Shown one piece after another: positions 50,455 through 59,401 of a DNA stretch of 64,000 nucleotides. How positions within the stretch are numbered: the first letter of the stretch is position 1; every line of letters begins with the position of its first letter. Source of the DNA: Actinomadura nitritigenes (GTDB taxonomy: Bacteria > Actinomycetota > Actinomycetes > Streptosporangiales > Streptosporangiaceae); NCBI RefSeq assembly GCF_017573545.1, contig NZ_JAGEOK010000017.1, forward strand, positions 1 to 64,000, in the 5' to 3' direction. The position numbers were made by a program, and so were the translations under genes. Under the pieces are notes generated by a model. That model did not search any database, was not told the origin of the DNA, and saw only the letters and a program-made list of their open reading frames with translations.

Positions 50455-51033
50455 GTGACCGATCGTCCCATCACCGTGCGGGCCGCCGCCGCCCTGGAGG
50501 GCGCGGAGGGCCTCGGCGCCGTCGCGTTCGGCGCCTACACCGGCGTGGAGACCGCCGCGGGCGCCGCCGTCGACCCGGTGAGCGCGATCGGCGTGACCGT
50601 CCTCGCCCTCGCCGGCGGCCTCGGCATGCTCGCCTGCGCCCGCGGCCTGCTGCGCGGCGCCCAGGGCAGCCGCGCCCCCACGGTCCTGACCCAGCTGTTC
50701 GCGCTGCCCGTCGCCTGGTCCCTCTGGCAGAGCGACCGGCCCGAGATCGCCGTGCCGATGGGCATCGTCGCGGTGCTCGCGCTGGTCGCGGTGCTGAGCC
50801 CGCCGAGCACCGCCTGGCTCGTCCGCGATCACGACGAGGACGAGGAGGAGGACGGCGCCCCGTCCGGCGGCGCGGAGCCCGCGCCCCGCGCCGCGGAGCC
50901 GCGCCCCGGGGACGACCGGTCCCTCGGCCGGAAGCTCATGGACCGCCTCAAGGAGCAGCCCGCGAAGGACACGCCCGCCAAGGACGCGCCAGCCAAGGGC
51001 ACGTCCTCCAAGGGCACGTCCGCGAAGAGCTGA
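50455..51033 (+). CDS. Hypothetical membrane protein with charged Lys/Ala/Pro tail
   Basis: A 192-residue protein. Four hydrophobic helices occupy about 10-125; an acidic patch (DHDEDEEEDG) is followed by a repeated tail (AKDTPAKDAPAKG). No domain recognised. TAGGGT at 50443-50448, six bases before the GTG, points to a leaderless start. Divergent from the lipid kinase. Confidence 0.75.
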   Translation: MTDRPITVRAAAALEGAEGLGAVAFGAYTGVETAAGAAVDPVSAIGVTVLALAGGLGMLACARGLLRGAQGSRAPTVLTQLFALPVAWSLWQSDRPEIAVPMGIVAVLALVAVLSPPSTAWLVRDHDEDEEEDGAPSGGAEPAPRAAEPRPGDDRSLGRKLMDRLKEQPAKDTPAKDAPAKGTSSKGTSAKS

Positions 51034-51065
51034 CCGGCGGGCGTGGGCCCGGCGGGAAGACCGGT

Positions 51066-51115
51066 GAACGCCGAGGGGCCCTGGGGACGTGCGTCCCCGG
51101 GGCCCCTCGGCGTTC
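51066..51115. terminator. Very strong bidirectional terminator hairpin
   Basis: GAACGCCGAGGGGCC (51066-51080) is perfectly complementary to 51101-51115, and an inner GGGGACG/CGTCCCC stem extends it almost to the loop. It separates the convergent membrane-protein and sigF genes. This is the strongest hairpin seen in the window. Confidence 0.8.
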
Positions 51116-51119
51116 GGCG

Positions 51120-51932
51120 TCACTCGTCGGCGGTGAGGCCCTCGCGCAGCTGCGCGAGCGTGCGGGCCAGCAGCCGCGACACGTGCATCTGGGAGATGCC
51201 CAGCTCCGCGGCGATCTGCGACTGCGTCATGTTGCCGAAGAACCGCAGCAGCAGGATCTTCTTCTCCCGCGCCGGCAGCTTCTCCAGCAGCGGCTTGAGC
51301 GACTCGCGGTACTCGACGCCCTCCAGCGACTCGTCGATCATGCCGAGCGAGTCCGCCACGGCGGGCGCGTCCTCGTCGCCGGAGTCGGGCGCGTCGAGGG
51401 ACACCGTGGAGTAGGCGTTCGCCGACTCCAGGCCCTCCAGCACCTCCTCCTCGCTCATCTGCAGGTGGGCGGCCAGCTCGCTGACCGTCGGCGCCCGGCC
51501 CTCGCGCTGGGCGAGGTCGCTGATCGCCTTGGTCAGCGACAGCTTCAGCTCCTGGAGCCGGCGGGGCACCCGCACCGCCCAGCCCTTGTCGCGGAAGTGC
51601 CGCTTGATCTCCCCGACGATCGTGGGCGTGGCGTAGGTGGAGAACTCCACGCCGCGCTCCAGATCGAACCGGTCGATCGACTTGATCAGCCCGATGGTGG
51701 CGACCTGGATGAGGTCGTCCAGCCACTCGCCGCGGTTGCGGAAGCGGCGGGCCAGGTACTCCACCAGGGGCAGGTGCAGCTCGACGAGCTGGTCGCGGAT
51801 GCGCTGCCGCTCCGGGTCGCCCTCGGGCAGCTCGGCGAGGCGCTCGAACAGCGCGCGGGCCCGCGCGCGGTCCGGTACGCCGCTCTCGGACCGCTCGTTG
51901 CTCGCGCCGGCGATGGTCGTCTTCTCTGTCAC
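51120..51932 (-). CDS. sigF: Stress/development sigma factor of the SigB/SigF family
   Basis: A 270-residue sigma factor with regions 2, 3 and 4: LVEYLARRFRNRGEWLDDLI, RFDLERGVEFSTYATPTIVG, and a final helix-turn-helix (QSQIAAELGISQMHVSRLL). These features mark the SigB/F/G group controlled by RsbW-type anti-sigma factors. The GTG start overlaps the rsbW stop (GTGA), so the two are coupled. Exact paralogue is uncertain because actinomycetes hold many. Confidence 0.88.
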   Translation of the reverse strand: MTEKTTIAGASNERSESGVPDRARARALFERLAELPEGDPERQRIRDQLVELHLPLVEYLARRFRNRGEWLDDLIQVATIGLIKSIDRFDLERGVEFSTYATPTIVGEIKRHFRDKGWAVRVPRRLQELKLSLTKAISDLAQREGRAPTVSELAAHLQMSEEEVLEGLESANAYSTVSLDAPDSGDEDAPAVADSLGMIDESLEGVEYRESLKPLLEKLPAREKKILLLRFFGNMTQSQIAAELGISQMHVSRLLARTLAQLREGLTADE

Positions 51933-52357
51933 GGGGCCCCCGCCGTACCGCGCCGCTTCTGCAGCGTCACGGTCACCCGGTCGTCGGAGCCGATCTGGGC
52001 GTCGACCTCGCCGGCCAGCGACGACAGGACGGTCCAGGCGAAGGTGTCCCGGTTGGGCTCCTGCCCGTCCACCGTGATCACCGACACCGAGATGCGCATG
52101 GCCTCCCCGGTCAGCTCGAACTCGCACGACAGGTCCGTCCCGGGGACGGCTTGGGAGAGCAGCATCGCGCACGCCTCGTCGACCGCGATGCGCAGGTCTT
52201 CTATCTCGTCCAGCGTGAAGTCCAGCCTGGCGGCCAGTCCCGCGGTGGCGGTTCTGAGCACGGACAGGTAGGCGCTCGCGGCGGGCAGCTTCACTGTCAC
52301 CACGTCGCGCACGGACAACTGTGTACTGGCAGGCATGGCAGCGGTTTCCTCGGTCAC
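51929..52357 (-). CDS. rsbW: Anti-sigma factor / serine kinase RsbW-type
   Basis: A protein of about 142 residues with a GHKL ATPase fold: DEIEDLRIAVDEACAMLL holds the N-box. These proteins bind SigB/F and phosphorylate an anti-anti-sigma factor, which is not encoded here. The start is GTG 52357 (GGGAG upstream) or ATG 52336 (GAGGAAA upstream). Confidence 0.85.
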   Translation of the reverse strand: MTEETAAMPASTQLSVRDVVTVKLPAASAYLSVLRTATAGLAARLDFTLDEIEDLRIAVDEACAMLLSQAVPGTDLSCEFELTGEAMRISVSVITVDGQEPNRDTFAWTVLSSLAGEVDAQIGSDDRVTVTLQKRRGTAGAP

Positions 52358-52463
52358 GTCACTCCCTCGCAGGATGGTCCCGCTGCTTCCGAAACTACCG
52401 CCTGCGGCGCCCACTGCGAGACTCCGGCGCGCAGAGGTTTCGACCGGTTGTCCGAGTATTGAC

Positions 52464-52474
52464 TAGATGACTTG
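52464..52474. promoter_or_regulatory. Operator half-site TAGATGACTTG, copy 1
   Basis: The same 11-mer occurs at 59399-59409, and its complement CAAGTCATCT at 53474. Here only the right half is well conserved. It lies between the sugar kinase 3' end and the rsbW start, so its function is unclear. Confidence 0.35.
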
Positions 52475-52513
52475 GTCTCTGAGGGGCCCTCCGGCCGCCG
52501 GACGGCGGGGCGT

Positions 52514-53458
52514 TCACGGCCCGGAGCGGCGGCCGGGGAGCGGCGGCAGGAGCGCGCCGGGGTGCGCGATCACCTCGGCGGCCAGGCGGGTTCCGGCCTC
52601 CGCGGCGGCGCGCCGATCGTCGCCGGCGAGCCGTGCGGCCAGGTAGGCGCCGTTGAACGCGTCACCCGCCGACGTGGTGTCCACCACGTCGGCGTCCGGG
52701 ACGGCGGGGACGGCCTCCATCGCGTCGCGGTCGGCGATCACGCAGCCCTGGGCGCCGAGCTTGACCGCGATCTCCGGAACGCCCGCGTCGCGGAGCCGCT
52801 CGACGCAGGCCCGCGCGGACGCGTCGCCGTGCACCAGCCGGTCGTCGTCCAGGGACGGCAGCGCGATGGAGGTGTGCGCCAGCACGGCGGCGGCGGCCCC
52901 GGCCGCCGCGGCGCGGGAGGGCCAGCCGCTCGGCCGGTGGTTGCCGTCGTAGGCGACCAGCCCGCCGCGCCGCCGGGTCTCCGCCAGCACCTCGGCCAGC
53001 CGGGCGCGGGCCGGCTCCTTCATGATCGAGAGGGTGATCCCGGACAGGTAGACCAGGTCGTGGCCGGCGACCGCCTCGTCGATCGCGGCGGGCTGGTCCG
53101 GTCCGAACAGGTCGCGGGCGGGCGACTCGCTCCGGTAGTGCTGGAACGTCCGCTCGCCGTGCTCGTCGGTGCGGATCAGGTAGAGCCCGGCGCGGCCGCC
53201 GGGGCGCACCCGCGCGTACCTGTCGCCGACGCCGTGGGCGTGCCAGCGCGCGCGCATCTCCGCGCTGTACGGGTCGTCACCGGTGACCGTGACGAACTGC
53301 ACGTCGAGCGCGTCGGGCGCGGCGCTGCGCGCGAGGTAGGCGGCGGTGTTGAAGACGTCTCCGGCGTAGCCGAGGGCGAGCCGGTCCGGTGTGAGGTGCC
53401 GCAGTTCGATCATGCATTCGCCGATGAGGGCGACCCGGGGAACGTTCACGCGCAGCAC
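52514..53458 (-). CDS. PfkB-family sugar kinase, 2-keto-3-deoxygluconate kinase-like
   Basis: A 314-residue kinase. GECMIELR near the start and the C-terminal anion-hole motif DTTSAGDAFNGAYLA (about 265-279) are the PfkB signatures; the overall pattern fits KDG kinases, which make KDPG from 2-keto-3-deoxygluconate. GTG at 53458 or 53449; there is no Shine-Dalgarno and a TAGATG box lies close, so it may be leaderless. Divergent from the secreted DUF4185-like gene across an operator. Confidence 0.82.
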   Translation of the reverse strand: MLRVNVPRVALIGECMIELRHLTPDRLALGYAGDVFNTAAYLARSAAPDALDVQFVTVTGDDPYSAEMRARWHAHGVGDRYARVRPGGRAGLYLIRTDEHGERTFQHYRSESPARDLFGPDQPAAIDEAVAGHDLVYLSGITLSIMKEPARARLAEVLAETRRRGGLVAYDGNHRPSGWPSRAAAAGAAAAVLAHTSIALPSLDDDRLVHGDASARACVERLRDAGVPEIAVKLGAQGCVIADRDAMEAVPAVPDADVVDTTSAGDAFNGAYLAARLAGDDRRAAAEAGTRLAAEVIAHPGALLPPLPGRRSGP

Positions 53459-53473
53459 GATACATCTAGACAA

Positions 53474-53492
53474 CAAGTCATCTGATGACCAG
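53474..53492. promoter_or_regulatory. GntR/FadR-type operator candidate, copy 2 (divergent promoter)
   Basis: CAAGTCATCTGATGACCAG contains the perfect palindrome GTCATC-T-GATGAC. It lies between the divergent kinase and hydrolase genes and overlaps the ATG (53485) of the latter. It matches the site at 59391 at 14 of 19 positions. Confidence 0.55.
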
Positions 53493-54672
53493 ACTTCTGG
53501 CCGTGCGCAGAAGATCCCCATGGCGCGGCCTCGCCGCCGGCGTTCTCACCCTGGCCCTGTCCACGACGACCTTCACCGCCCCTGCCCGTGCCGCCGTCAC
53601 CGCCGCGCAGGCGTGCGGCGGCACCCCGACCCCCGCCTTCCGGAGCTCGGCGCCCGACGCCGGGCTGAACACCCTGTTCACCCGGTACGGCAACGACAAC
53701 GGCCGCACCGACGACTGGACCGGCGCGGACGGCACGTTCTCCACCACCCTGCCCGGCGGGCGGGTGGCGTTCGTGTTCTCCGACACCTTCCTCGGCAAGG
53801 TCGACGCCGACGGCGGCCGGTCGCCGGTGATCGAGGAGGGCGGCACCACCCCGTTCGTCAACAACTCGTTCGTGGTGAAGTCCGGCGACCGGCTCAGCAC
53901 CGTGCACGGCGGCACCGCCGAGCAGCCGAAGGCCGTGATGCCGCCGCGCGACGGCGAGCACTGGTACTGGGCCGGCGACGCGATCACCGCCGGCGGCCGG
54001 GTCCAGGTGACCTACCAGGAGTACGAGCGGTTCGGCCCCGGCATCTGGGACTGGCGCTGGCTCCGCAACGTCGTGGCGAAGTTCCGGCCGGACCGGCTGT
54101 CGGAGCCCGCCGGCGTGACCGCGATCCCGTCGTCCAGGGGGATCTCCTGGGCGTCCTGGCTGGAGCGGTCCGGCGGCATGATCTACGTCTACGGCGTCGA
54201 GGACCTCGGCGACACCAAGTACATGCACCTGGCCCGCGTCCGCGGCACCGACCTGACCAGGCCATGGGAGTTCTACGCGGGCGACGGCGCCTGGTCGCGG
54301 AACGAGGCCGACTCCGCGCGGATCATGAACGGGGTCGCCAACGAGTACAGCGTCAGCCGCATGGGCGGCGCCTACATGCTCATCACCCAGGACACCACCG
54401 AGAAGTTCAACACGAACATCGTCGCGTACTTCTCGTGCACGCCGCAGGGACCGTTCACCGGCAAGACCACCGTCTACTCGACCCCCGAGACCGGCGCGAA
54501 CGGCAGCTACGGCAACCCCAACGTCTTCACCTACAACGCGCACGCCCACCCGGAGCTGAGCCGCCCCGGAAGCCTCGTCATCTCCTACAACGTCAACAGC
54601 TTCGTCAACACCGACCACTACAAGGACGTCACCATCTACCGGCCCCGTTTCGTCGACCTGAAGTTCGGCTGA
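53485..54672 (+). CDS. Secreted DUF4185/DUF5005-like protein, paralogue 1
   Basis: A 395-residue exported protein: signal peptide ending near TFTAPARA (about 36), then a beta-propeller-like domain with VFSDTFLGKV, TTPFVNNSFVV, WYWAGD, NEYSVSR and a final YNVNSF block. It is a clear paralogue of the protein at 57274. Distant DUF4185 members include D-arabinan-degrading glycosidases (GH183), so glycan cleavage is plausible, but family assignment is uncertain. The ATG has no Shine-Dalgarno and overlaps an operator; a GTG at 53503 is an alternative. Confidence 0.7.
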   Translation: MTRLLAVRRRSPWRGLAAGVLTLALSTTTFTAPARAAVTAAQACGGTPTPAFRSSAPDAGLNTLFTRYGNDNGRTDDWTGADGTFSTTLPGGRVAFVFSDTFLGKVDADGGRSPVIEEGGTTPFVNNSFVVKSGDRLSTVHGGTAEQPKAVMPPRDGEHWYWAGDAITAGGRVQVTYQEYERFGPGIWDWRWLRNVVAKFRPDRLSEPAGVTAIPSSRGISWASWLERSGGMIYVYGVEDLGDTKYMHLARVRGTDLTRPWEFYAGDGAWSRNEADSARIMNGVANEYSVSRMGGAYMLITQDTTEKFNTNIVAYFSCTPQGPFTGKTTVYSTPETGANGSYGNPNVFTYNAHAHPELSRPGSLVISYNVNSFVNTDHYKDVTIYRPRFVDLKFG

Positions 54673-54674
54673 CG

Positions 54675-55637
54675 ATGGCCTACCGACGGCATCGCCCGGC
54701 CCGCAACTGGGGCGCGCGCCTGCACGAGGTCACCTGGTTCGGGATGCGCGCCGTCGTGCTGGAGAACGAGCTGCTGCGCGTGACCGTCCTGGCGGACAAG
54801 GGCGGCGACGTCGCCGAGTTCTGCTACAAGCGGCGCGACATGGACTTCGTCTGGCTCGCGCCCGACGGGATCCGCAACCCGCGCGACGTGGCGGGCGGTG
54901 CGAGCGACGACGTGGCGGCGTTCCTCGACCACTACGAGGGCGGCTGGCAGGAGGTGCTGCCCAACGGCGGCGAGCCGAGCACCTACCGCGGCGCGGCGCT
55001 GGCGCAGCACGGCGAGGTCGCCGGGCTGCCCTGGGACGTCGAGATCGCGGCCGACGACCCGTCCGAGGTCGCGGTGCGGCTGACCGTCCGGGCGCGGCGC
55101 GTGCCGCTGCGCGTGGCGAAGACGTTCCGGCTGGCGTCCGGCGAGGCGGAGCTGCGCGTCGACGAGGAGCTGGCGAACGAGTCGGGGGTCGAGCTGGAGG
55201 TGATGTGGGGCCACCACATCGTCTTCGGCGCCCCGTTCCTGCGCCCCGGGCACCGGATCCGGCTGCCGGACGGGGTGGCGGCGGAACCGGAGCTGACCGT
55301 CGTCCCCGGGCACGGCGCGCCGAGCGACATCCACTACCTGTCCGGGTTCCGGGACGGCCGCTACGAGATCATCGACCCGGACGCGGGACTCGGCCTGCGG
55401 GTCCGCTGGGACGCCGCCGTCCTGCCGGACCTGTGGCTGTGGCGGGAACTGGGCGCCGCCCGCGAGGCGCCCTGGTGGGGCCGCGCGTACGTGGTGGGGC
55501 TCGAGCCGTTCGCCGGGCGGCCGACCGAGGGGCTCGCCGAGGCGGTGCGCAACGGGTCGGCGCTCACCCTGAGGCCGCGCGAGACCAGGCCGCTGTGGCT
55601 GCGCGCGGCCGTGATCGAGGGGGAGGAAGCGCGATGA
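54675..55637 (+). CDS. DUF4432 family protein (aldose-epimerase-like fold)
   Basis: A 320-residue protein with the galactose-mutarotase-type beta sandwich: LRVTVLADKGGDVAEFCYK near the start, an MWGHHIVFG histidine pair in the middle, and a GLEPFAGRP stretch. Members bind sugars or act as isomerases in carbohydrate operons. Two bases separate it from the upstream stop, and its own stop overlaps the next start (ATGA). Confidence 0.78.
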   Translation: MAYRRHRPARNWGARLHEVTWFGMRAVVLENELLRVTVLADKGGDVAEFCYKRRDMDFVWLAPDGIRNPRDVAGGASDDVAAFLDHYEGGWQEVLPNGGEPSTYRGAALAQHGEVAGLPWDVEIAADDPSEVAVRLTVRARRVPLRVAKTFRLASGEAELRVDEELANESGVELEVMWGHHIVFGAPFLRPGHRIRLPDGVAAEPELTVVPGHGAPSDIHYLSGFRDGRYEIIDPDAGLGLRVRWDAAVLPDLWLWRELGAAREAPWWGRAYVVGLEPFAGRPTEGLAEAVRNGSALTLRPRETRPLWLRAAVIEGEEAR

Positions 55638-56443
55638 GGGCAGGCGGCGGGGAGTTCGCCGGCAAGGTCGCCGTCGTCACCGGAGGGTCGCTCGGCATCG
55701 GCCAGGCGGTCGTGCGGCGGCTCGCGGAGGACGGCGCCGCGGTCGTCTTCTGCGGCATCGACGAGGACGGCGTCCGCGCCGCCGAAGCGGAGCTGCGCGG
55801 TGGCGGCCTGGACGTGACCGGCGTCGTCGCCGACGTCACCGACGCCGCGCGGATGCAGGGCCTCGTGCGGCGCGCGGTCGACGCGCACGGCGGCCTCGAC
55901 ACCGTCGTCACCTGCGCCGGGATCCAGCGGTACGGGACCGTCGAGGACACCGCCGAGGAGCTGTGGGACGAGGTCCTGGACGTCAACCTCAAGGGCGTCT
56001 TCCTGGTCTGCAAGGCGGCCGTCCCGGAGCTGCGGCGGCGCGGCGGCGGCACGATCGTCACGGTGTCGTCGGTCCAGGCGTTCGCGTCGCAGGACCGGGT
56101 CGCCGCCTACACCGCGAGCAAGGCCGCGATCAACGGGCTCACCCGGGCGATGGCGCTGGACCACGCCGCCGACGGCATCCGCGCCAACGTCGTGTGCCCC
56201 GGCTCCGTCGACACCCCGATGCTGCGCTGGGCCGCCGACCTGTTCCGCGGCGGGACGAGCCAGGACGACCAGGTCGCCGAGTGGGGCCGGGCGCATCCGC
56301 TGGGCCGCGTCGCGCGGGCGGAGGAGGTCGCCGAGGTGGTGGCGTTCCTGGCCGGCCCGCGCTCCTCGTTCATCACCGGGGCCGAGCACCGCGTGGACGG
56401 CGGCCTGCTCGCCCGCAACCCCGCCGCACTCCCGGAGGTCTGA
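55634..56443 (+). CDS. Short-chain dehydrogenase, probable sugar or sugar-acid dehydrogenase
   Basis: A 269-residue SDR: TGGSLGIG, CAGIQ, catalytic Ser in VSSVQAF, YxxxK in YTASK, and the C-terminal ITGAEHRVDGG. The neighbours (lactonase and KDG-type kinase) suggest oxidation of an aldose to its lactone, in the manner of non-phosphorylated sugar pathways. The start overlaps the DUF4432 stop; the lactonase follows with no gap. Confidence 0.87.
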   Translation: MRAGGGEFAGKVAVVTGGSLGIGQAVVRRLAEDGAAVVFCGIDEDGVRAAEAELRGGGLDVTGVVADVTDAARMQGLVRRAVDAHGGLDTVVTCAGIQRYGTVEDTAEELWDEVLDVNLKGVFLVCKAAVPELRRRGGGTIVTVSSVQAFASQDRVAAYTASKAAINGLTRAMALDHAADGIRANVVCPGSVDTPMLRWAADLFRGGTSQDDQVAEWGRAHPLGRVARAEEVAEVVAFLAGPRSSFITGAEHRVDGGLLARNPAALPEV

Positions 56444-57256
56444 ATGCCCGACGCCCGCGTCTTCTTCGACGGCCTGTCCAGCAGCCCGCGCCTCGACCAC
56501 CCCGAGTGCGTGGCGGTCCATCCCGACGGGAGCGTCTGGTGCGGCGGGGAGGCCGGCCAGATCTTCCGCGTCGACCCGGCGGGCGGGAGCGTCGAGCAGG
56601 TCGCGACGACCCACGGGTTCGTGCTCGGCATCGCGTTCGACGCGTCCGCCTCCCACCTGTACATCTGCGACATCCAGCATCCCGGCGTGTTCCGCCTGGA
56701 CCTGGCCTCGGGCGTGGTGTCGCTGTTCGCGGACGGCGCGGACGGCCACCGCTTCGCCAACCCCAACTACCCGGTGATCGACGCGGAGGGCCGGATCTAC
56801 GTCTCCGACAGCCGCCGGATCGACGACCCCGGCCCGGCGGTGTTCCGCTACGTGCCGGACGGCACCGGTGAGGTCTGGGACGAGCGTCCGATGGCGTTCG
56901 CGAACGGCCTCGCGCTGGCGCCGGACGGGTCGGCGCTGTACGTCGCCGAGTCGTTCCTGCCCGGGATCACCCGCGTCGAGATCCGGGCGGACGGCACCGC
57001 GGGCGGCCGCTCGACGGTCGCCGAGCTGCCCGGCACGGTCCCCGACGGCATCGCGTTCGGCCCGGACGGCCTGCTCTACGTGGGCCTCTACGAGCCCAGC
57101 GAGGTGCTGCGGCTGGCCCCGGACGGGCGGCCGGAGACGGTCGTCCGCGATCCCACCGCGCATCTGCTCTGCCACCCGACGAACCTGGCGTTCCGGGGCA
57201 CCACGGCGTTCGTGGCGAACCTGGGCCGCTGGCACATCAGCGCGTTCGACCTCTAA
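56444..57256 (+). CDS. SMP-30/gluconolactonase family protein
   Basis: A 270-residue six-bladed propeller lactonase. The acidic metal ligand near the start lies in HPECVAVHPDGSVW; a central NPNYPVIDAEGRIYVSDS and FANGLALAPDGSALYVAES follow the family. It hydrolyses a sugar lactone to the aldonic acid. ATG follows the SDR stop directly (TGAATG), with GGAGG just upstream. Confidence 0.87.
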   Translation: MPDARVFFDGLSSSPRLDHPECVAVHPDGSVWCGGEAGQIFRVDPAGGSVEQVATTHGFVLGIAFDASASHLYICDIQHPGVFRLDLASGVVSLFADGADGHRFANPNYPVIDAEGRIYVSDSRRIDDPGPAVFRYVPDGTGEVWDERPMAFANGLALAPDGSALYVAESFLPGITRVEIRADGTAGGRSTVAELPGTVPDGIAFGPDGLLYVGLYEPSEVLRLAPDGRPETVVRDPTAHLLCHPTNLAFRGTTAFVANLGRWHISAFDL

Positions 57257-57273
57257 GCCCCCGGAGGGCCCGC

Positions 57274-58449
57274 ATGCGTCTTCTCGTTCGTGCGGCCGCG
57301 GCCTCGACGCTGGCCGCGACCGCCCTTCTCGCCCCCTCGACCACCGCCCACGCCGCCGCTCTGACCTGCGGCGGGACCGCCGCGCCCGCGTTCGGCACGG
57401 CGACGCCCGACGCCTCGCTGAACGCGCAGTTCACCTCGTACGGCAACGGCAACGCGCTGCTGGACGACTGGACCGGCGCCGACAGCACCTACTCGGTGAA
57501 GCTGCCGGACGGCCGGACGGTGTTCGGCTTCTCCGACACGTTCCTCGGCAAGGTCAACGCCGACGGGTCCCGGCCGATGACGGTCGCCGACGGCGGCACC
57601 ACACCGTTCGTCAACAACACGTTCGTCGTGCGGTCGGCGGGCGGCGCGCTGACCGCGACCGCGCACGGCGGCACCGCCGCGAACCCGACGGCCCTGCTGC
57701 CGCCGCGCGACGCGTCGCACGTCTACTGGGCGGGCGACATGACGATGAACGGCGGCGAGATCCAGCAGCCGTACCGCGAGTACAAGGTCGGGTCCGGGGA
57801 CCTGGACGTGACCTGGGACGCCAACGTCCTCGCGCGGTTCTCGACGAGCGACCTCACCCGGCCGGCCTCGGTGACCGCGCTGCCGTCCGGCGGCGGCGTC
57901 ATGTGGGGGTCGGCGCTGCTCCGGGACGGCGGCTACACCTACGTCTACGGCACCGAGGACCTCGGCGCGGACGGCAAGCACATGTACGTCGCGCGGGTCG
58001 CGGGCACCGACCTGCGCGGGACGTGGAGCTACCTGGCGGCGGGCGGCACCTGGTCGCCGTCGGAGTCGGCGGCGGTGGAGGTGCTGGGCGGCGTGTCCAA
58101 CGAGTTCAGCGTGAGCAGGCGCGGGAACTTCTACATCCTGCTCACGCAGGACACCAAGGACGCGTTCAGCGCGCAGATCGACACGTACCTGTCCTGCTCT
58201 CCCGCCGGGCCGTTCACCGACGAGAAGACCGTCTACAACACGCCTGAGGGCGGGCCGTTCGGCTCGTACGGCGACCCGGACGTCTACACCTACAACGCGC
58301 ACGCGCACGCCTCGCTCACGACGGCGGGCAACCTCGTGGTGTCGTACAACGTCAACAGCCTCGACACGACCGCGGGACCGACGAGGGACGTGTACCGCGA
58401 CGTGAGCATCTACCGCCCGCGCTTCGTCGACGTCCCCGTGACGGGGTGA
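57274..58449 (+). CDS. Secreted DUF4185/DUF5005-like protein, paralogue 2
   Basis: A 391-residue exported paralogue of the 53485 product; they share FSDTFLGKV, TTPFVNN(T/S)FVV, HVYWAGD/WYWAGD, NEFSVSR and the YNVNS ending. The signal peptide ends near TTAHA (about 29). Two copies around the intracellular enzymes suggest sequential or differing activity on an extracellular polymer. CCGGAGGG precedes the ATG. Confidence 0.72.
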   Translation: MRLLVRAAAASTLAATALLAPSTTAHAAALTCGGTAAPAFGTATPDASLNAQFTSYGNGNALLDDWTGADSTYSVKLPDGRTVFGFSDTFLGKVNADGSRPMTVADGGTTPFVNNTFVVRSAGGALTATAHGGTAANPTALLPPRDASHVYWAGDMTMNGGEIQQPYREYKVGSGDLDVTWDANVLARFSTSDLTRPASVTALPSGGGVMWGSALLRDGGYTYVYGTEDLGADGKHMYVARVAGTDLRGTWSYLAAGGTWSPSESAAVEVLGGVSNEFSVSRRGNFYILLTQDTKDAFSAQIDTYLSCSPAGPFTDEKTVYNTPEGGPFGSYGDPDVYTYNAHAHASLTTAGNLVVSYNVNSLDTTAGPTRDVYRDVSIYRPRFVDVPVTG

Positions 58450-58453
58450 CCCG

Positions 58454-59401
58454 GTGGATCCCGAACTGTCCGAGGCGCTCGCCGGGATGCCGTACGTGAG
58501 CCTCGCCGATCCGGTCGAGGCGCGCGCCGCGATGCGGGACCTGTCGGCCGCGCTGTCGGGCGCACCGGTGGCCGACGCGCGCGTGGACGTCATCGACCGG
58601 ACGGTCGCCGGAGGCGTGCCCGTGCGCGTCTACCGGCCGCGGCGGCCCGCCGGCCCGGCCCTGGTGTACTTCCACGGCGGCGGCTTCGTCACCGGCGACC
58701 CGGGCAACGAGCACCGCCGCTGCCTCGGATTCGCCGCCGAGCTCGGCATCGCGGTGGTGTCGGTGGACTACCGCCTCGCGCCCGAGCATCCGTTCCCCGC
58801 GCCGTTCGAGGACGCCTGGGCCGCGACCGCCTGGACGCACGCGCACGCGGGCGGGCTCGGCGCCGACCCCGGCCGGATCGCGGTCGGCGGCGGCAGCGCG
58901 GGCGGCGGGCTCGCGGCGGCGGTGGCGCTGCGGGCGCGCGACGAGGGCGGGCCGCCGCTCGCCTTCCAGCTGCTGCTCTACCCGGTGCTCGACGACCGCA
59001 TGGACACCCCGTCGATGCGGGCCTACACCGAGCCGCCGCTGTTCAACCGGGGCGAGGTCGAGCAGATGTGGCGCCACTACCTCGGCCCGGACCGGGGGAC
59101 GCCGGGGTGGGAGACGCCCGTGTACGCCGCCCCGGCCCGCGCGCGGGACCTGTCGGGGCTGCCGCCCGCGTACGTGCTGGCGGCCGAGGCCGACCCGCTG
59201 CGCGACGAGGACCTCGCCTACGCGCTGCGGATGATCGAGGCCGGGGTGCCGGTCGAGCTGCGGCACGTGCCGGGCGCCTACCACGGCTTCGACGGCGTCC
59301 TGTCGGCGGCGGTGGCCCGGCGGGCGCTCGCCGACCAGCACGCGGCGCTGCGGCGGGCGTTCCACCTCGACCCTGGACATCTTGGTACATCAAGTGATTA
59401 G
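58454..59401 (+). CDS. Alpha/beta hydrolase, hormone-sensitive-lipase-type esterase
   Basis: A 315-residue cytoplasmic esterase: oxyanion HGGGF, nucleophile GGSAGGG, late Asp (EADPLRDE) and His (GAYHGFDG). It may remove acyl groups from imported oligosaccharides. GTG starts four bases after the previous stop. Its own stop lies inside an operator candidate (59391-59409). Confidence 0.87.
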   Translation: MDPELSEALAGMPYVSLADPVEARAAMRDLSAALSGAPVADARVDVIDRTVAGGVPVRVYRPRRPAGPALVYFHGGGFVTGDPGNEHRRCLGFAAELGIAVVSVDYRLAPEHPFPAPFEDAWAATAWTHAHAGGLGADPGRIAVGGGSAGGGLAAAVALRARDEGGPPLAFQLLLYPVLDDRMDTPSMRAYTEPPLFNRGEVEQMWRHYLGPDRGTPGWETPVYAAPARARDLSGLPPAYVLAAEADPLRDEDLAYALRMIEAGVPVELRHVPGAYHGFDGVLSAAVARRALADQHAALRRAFHLDPGHLGTSSD

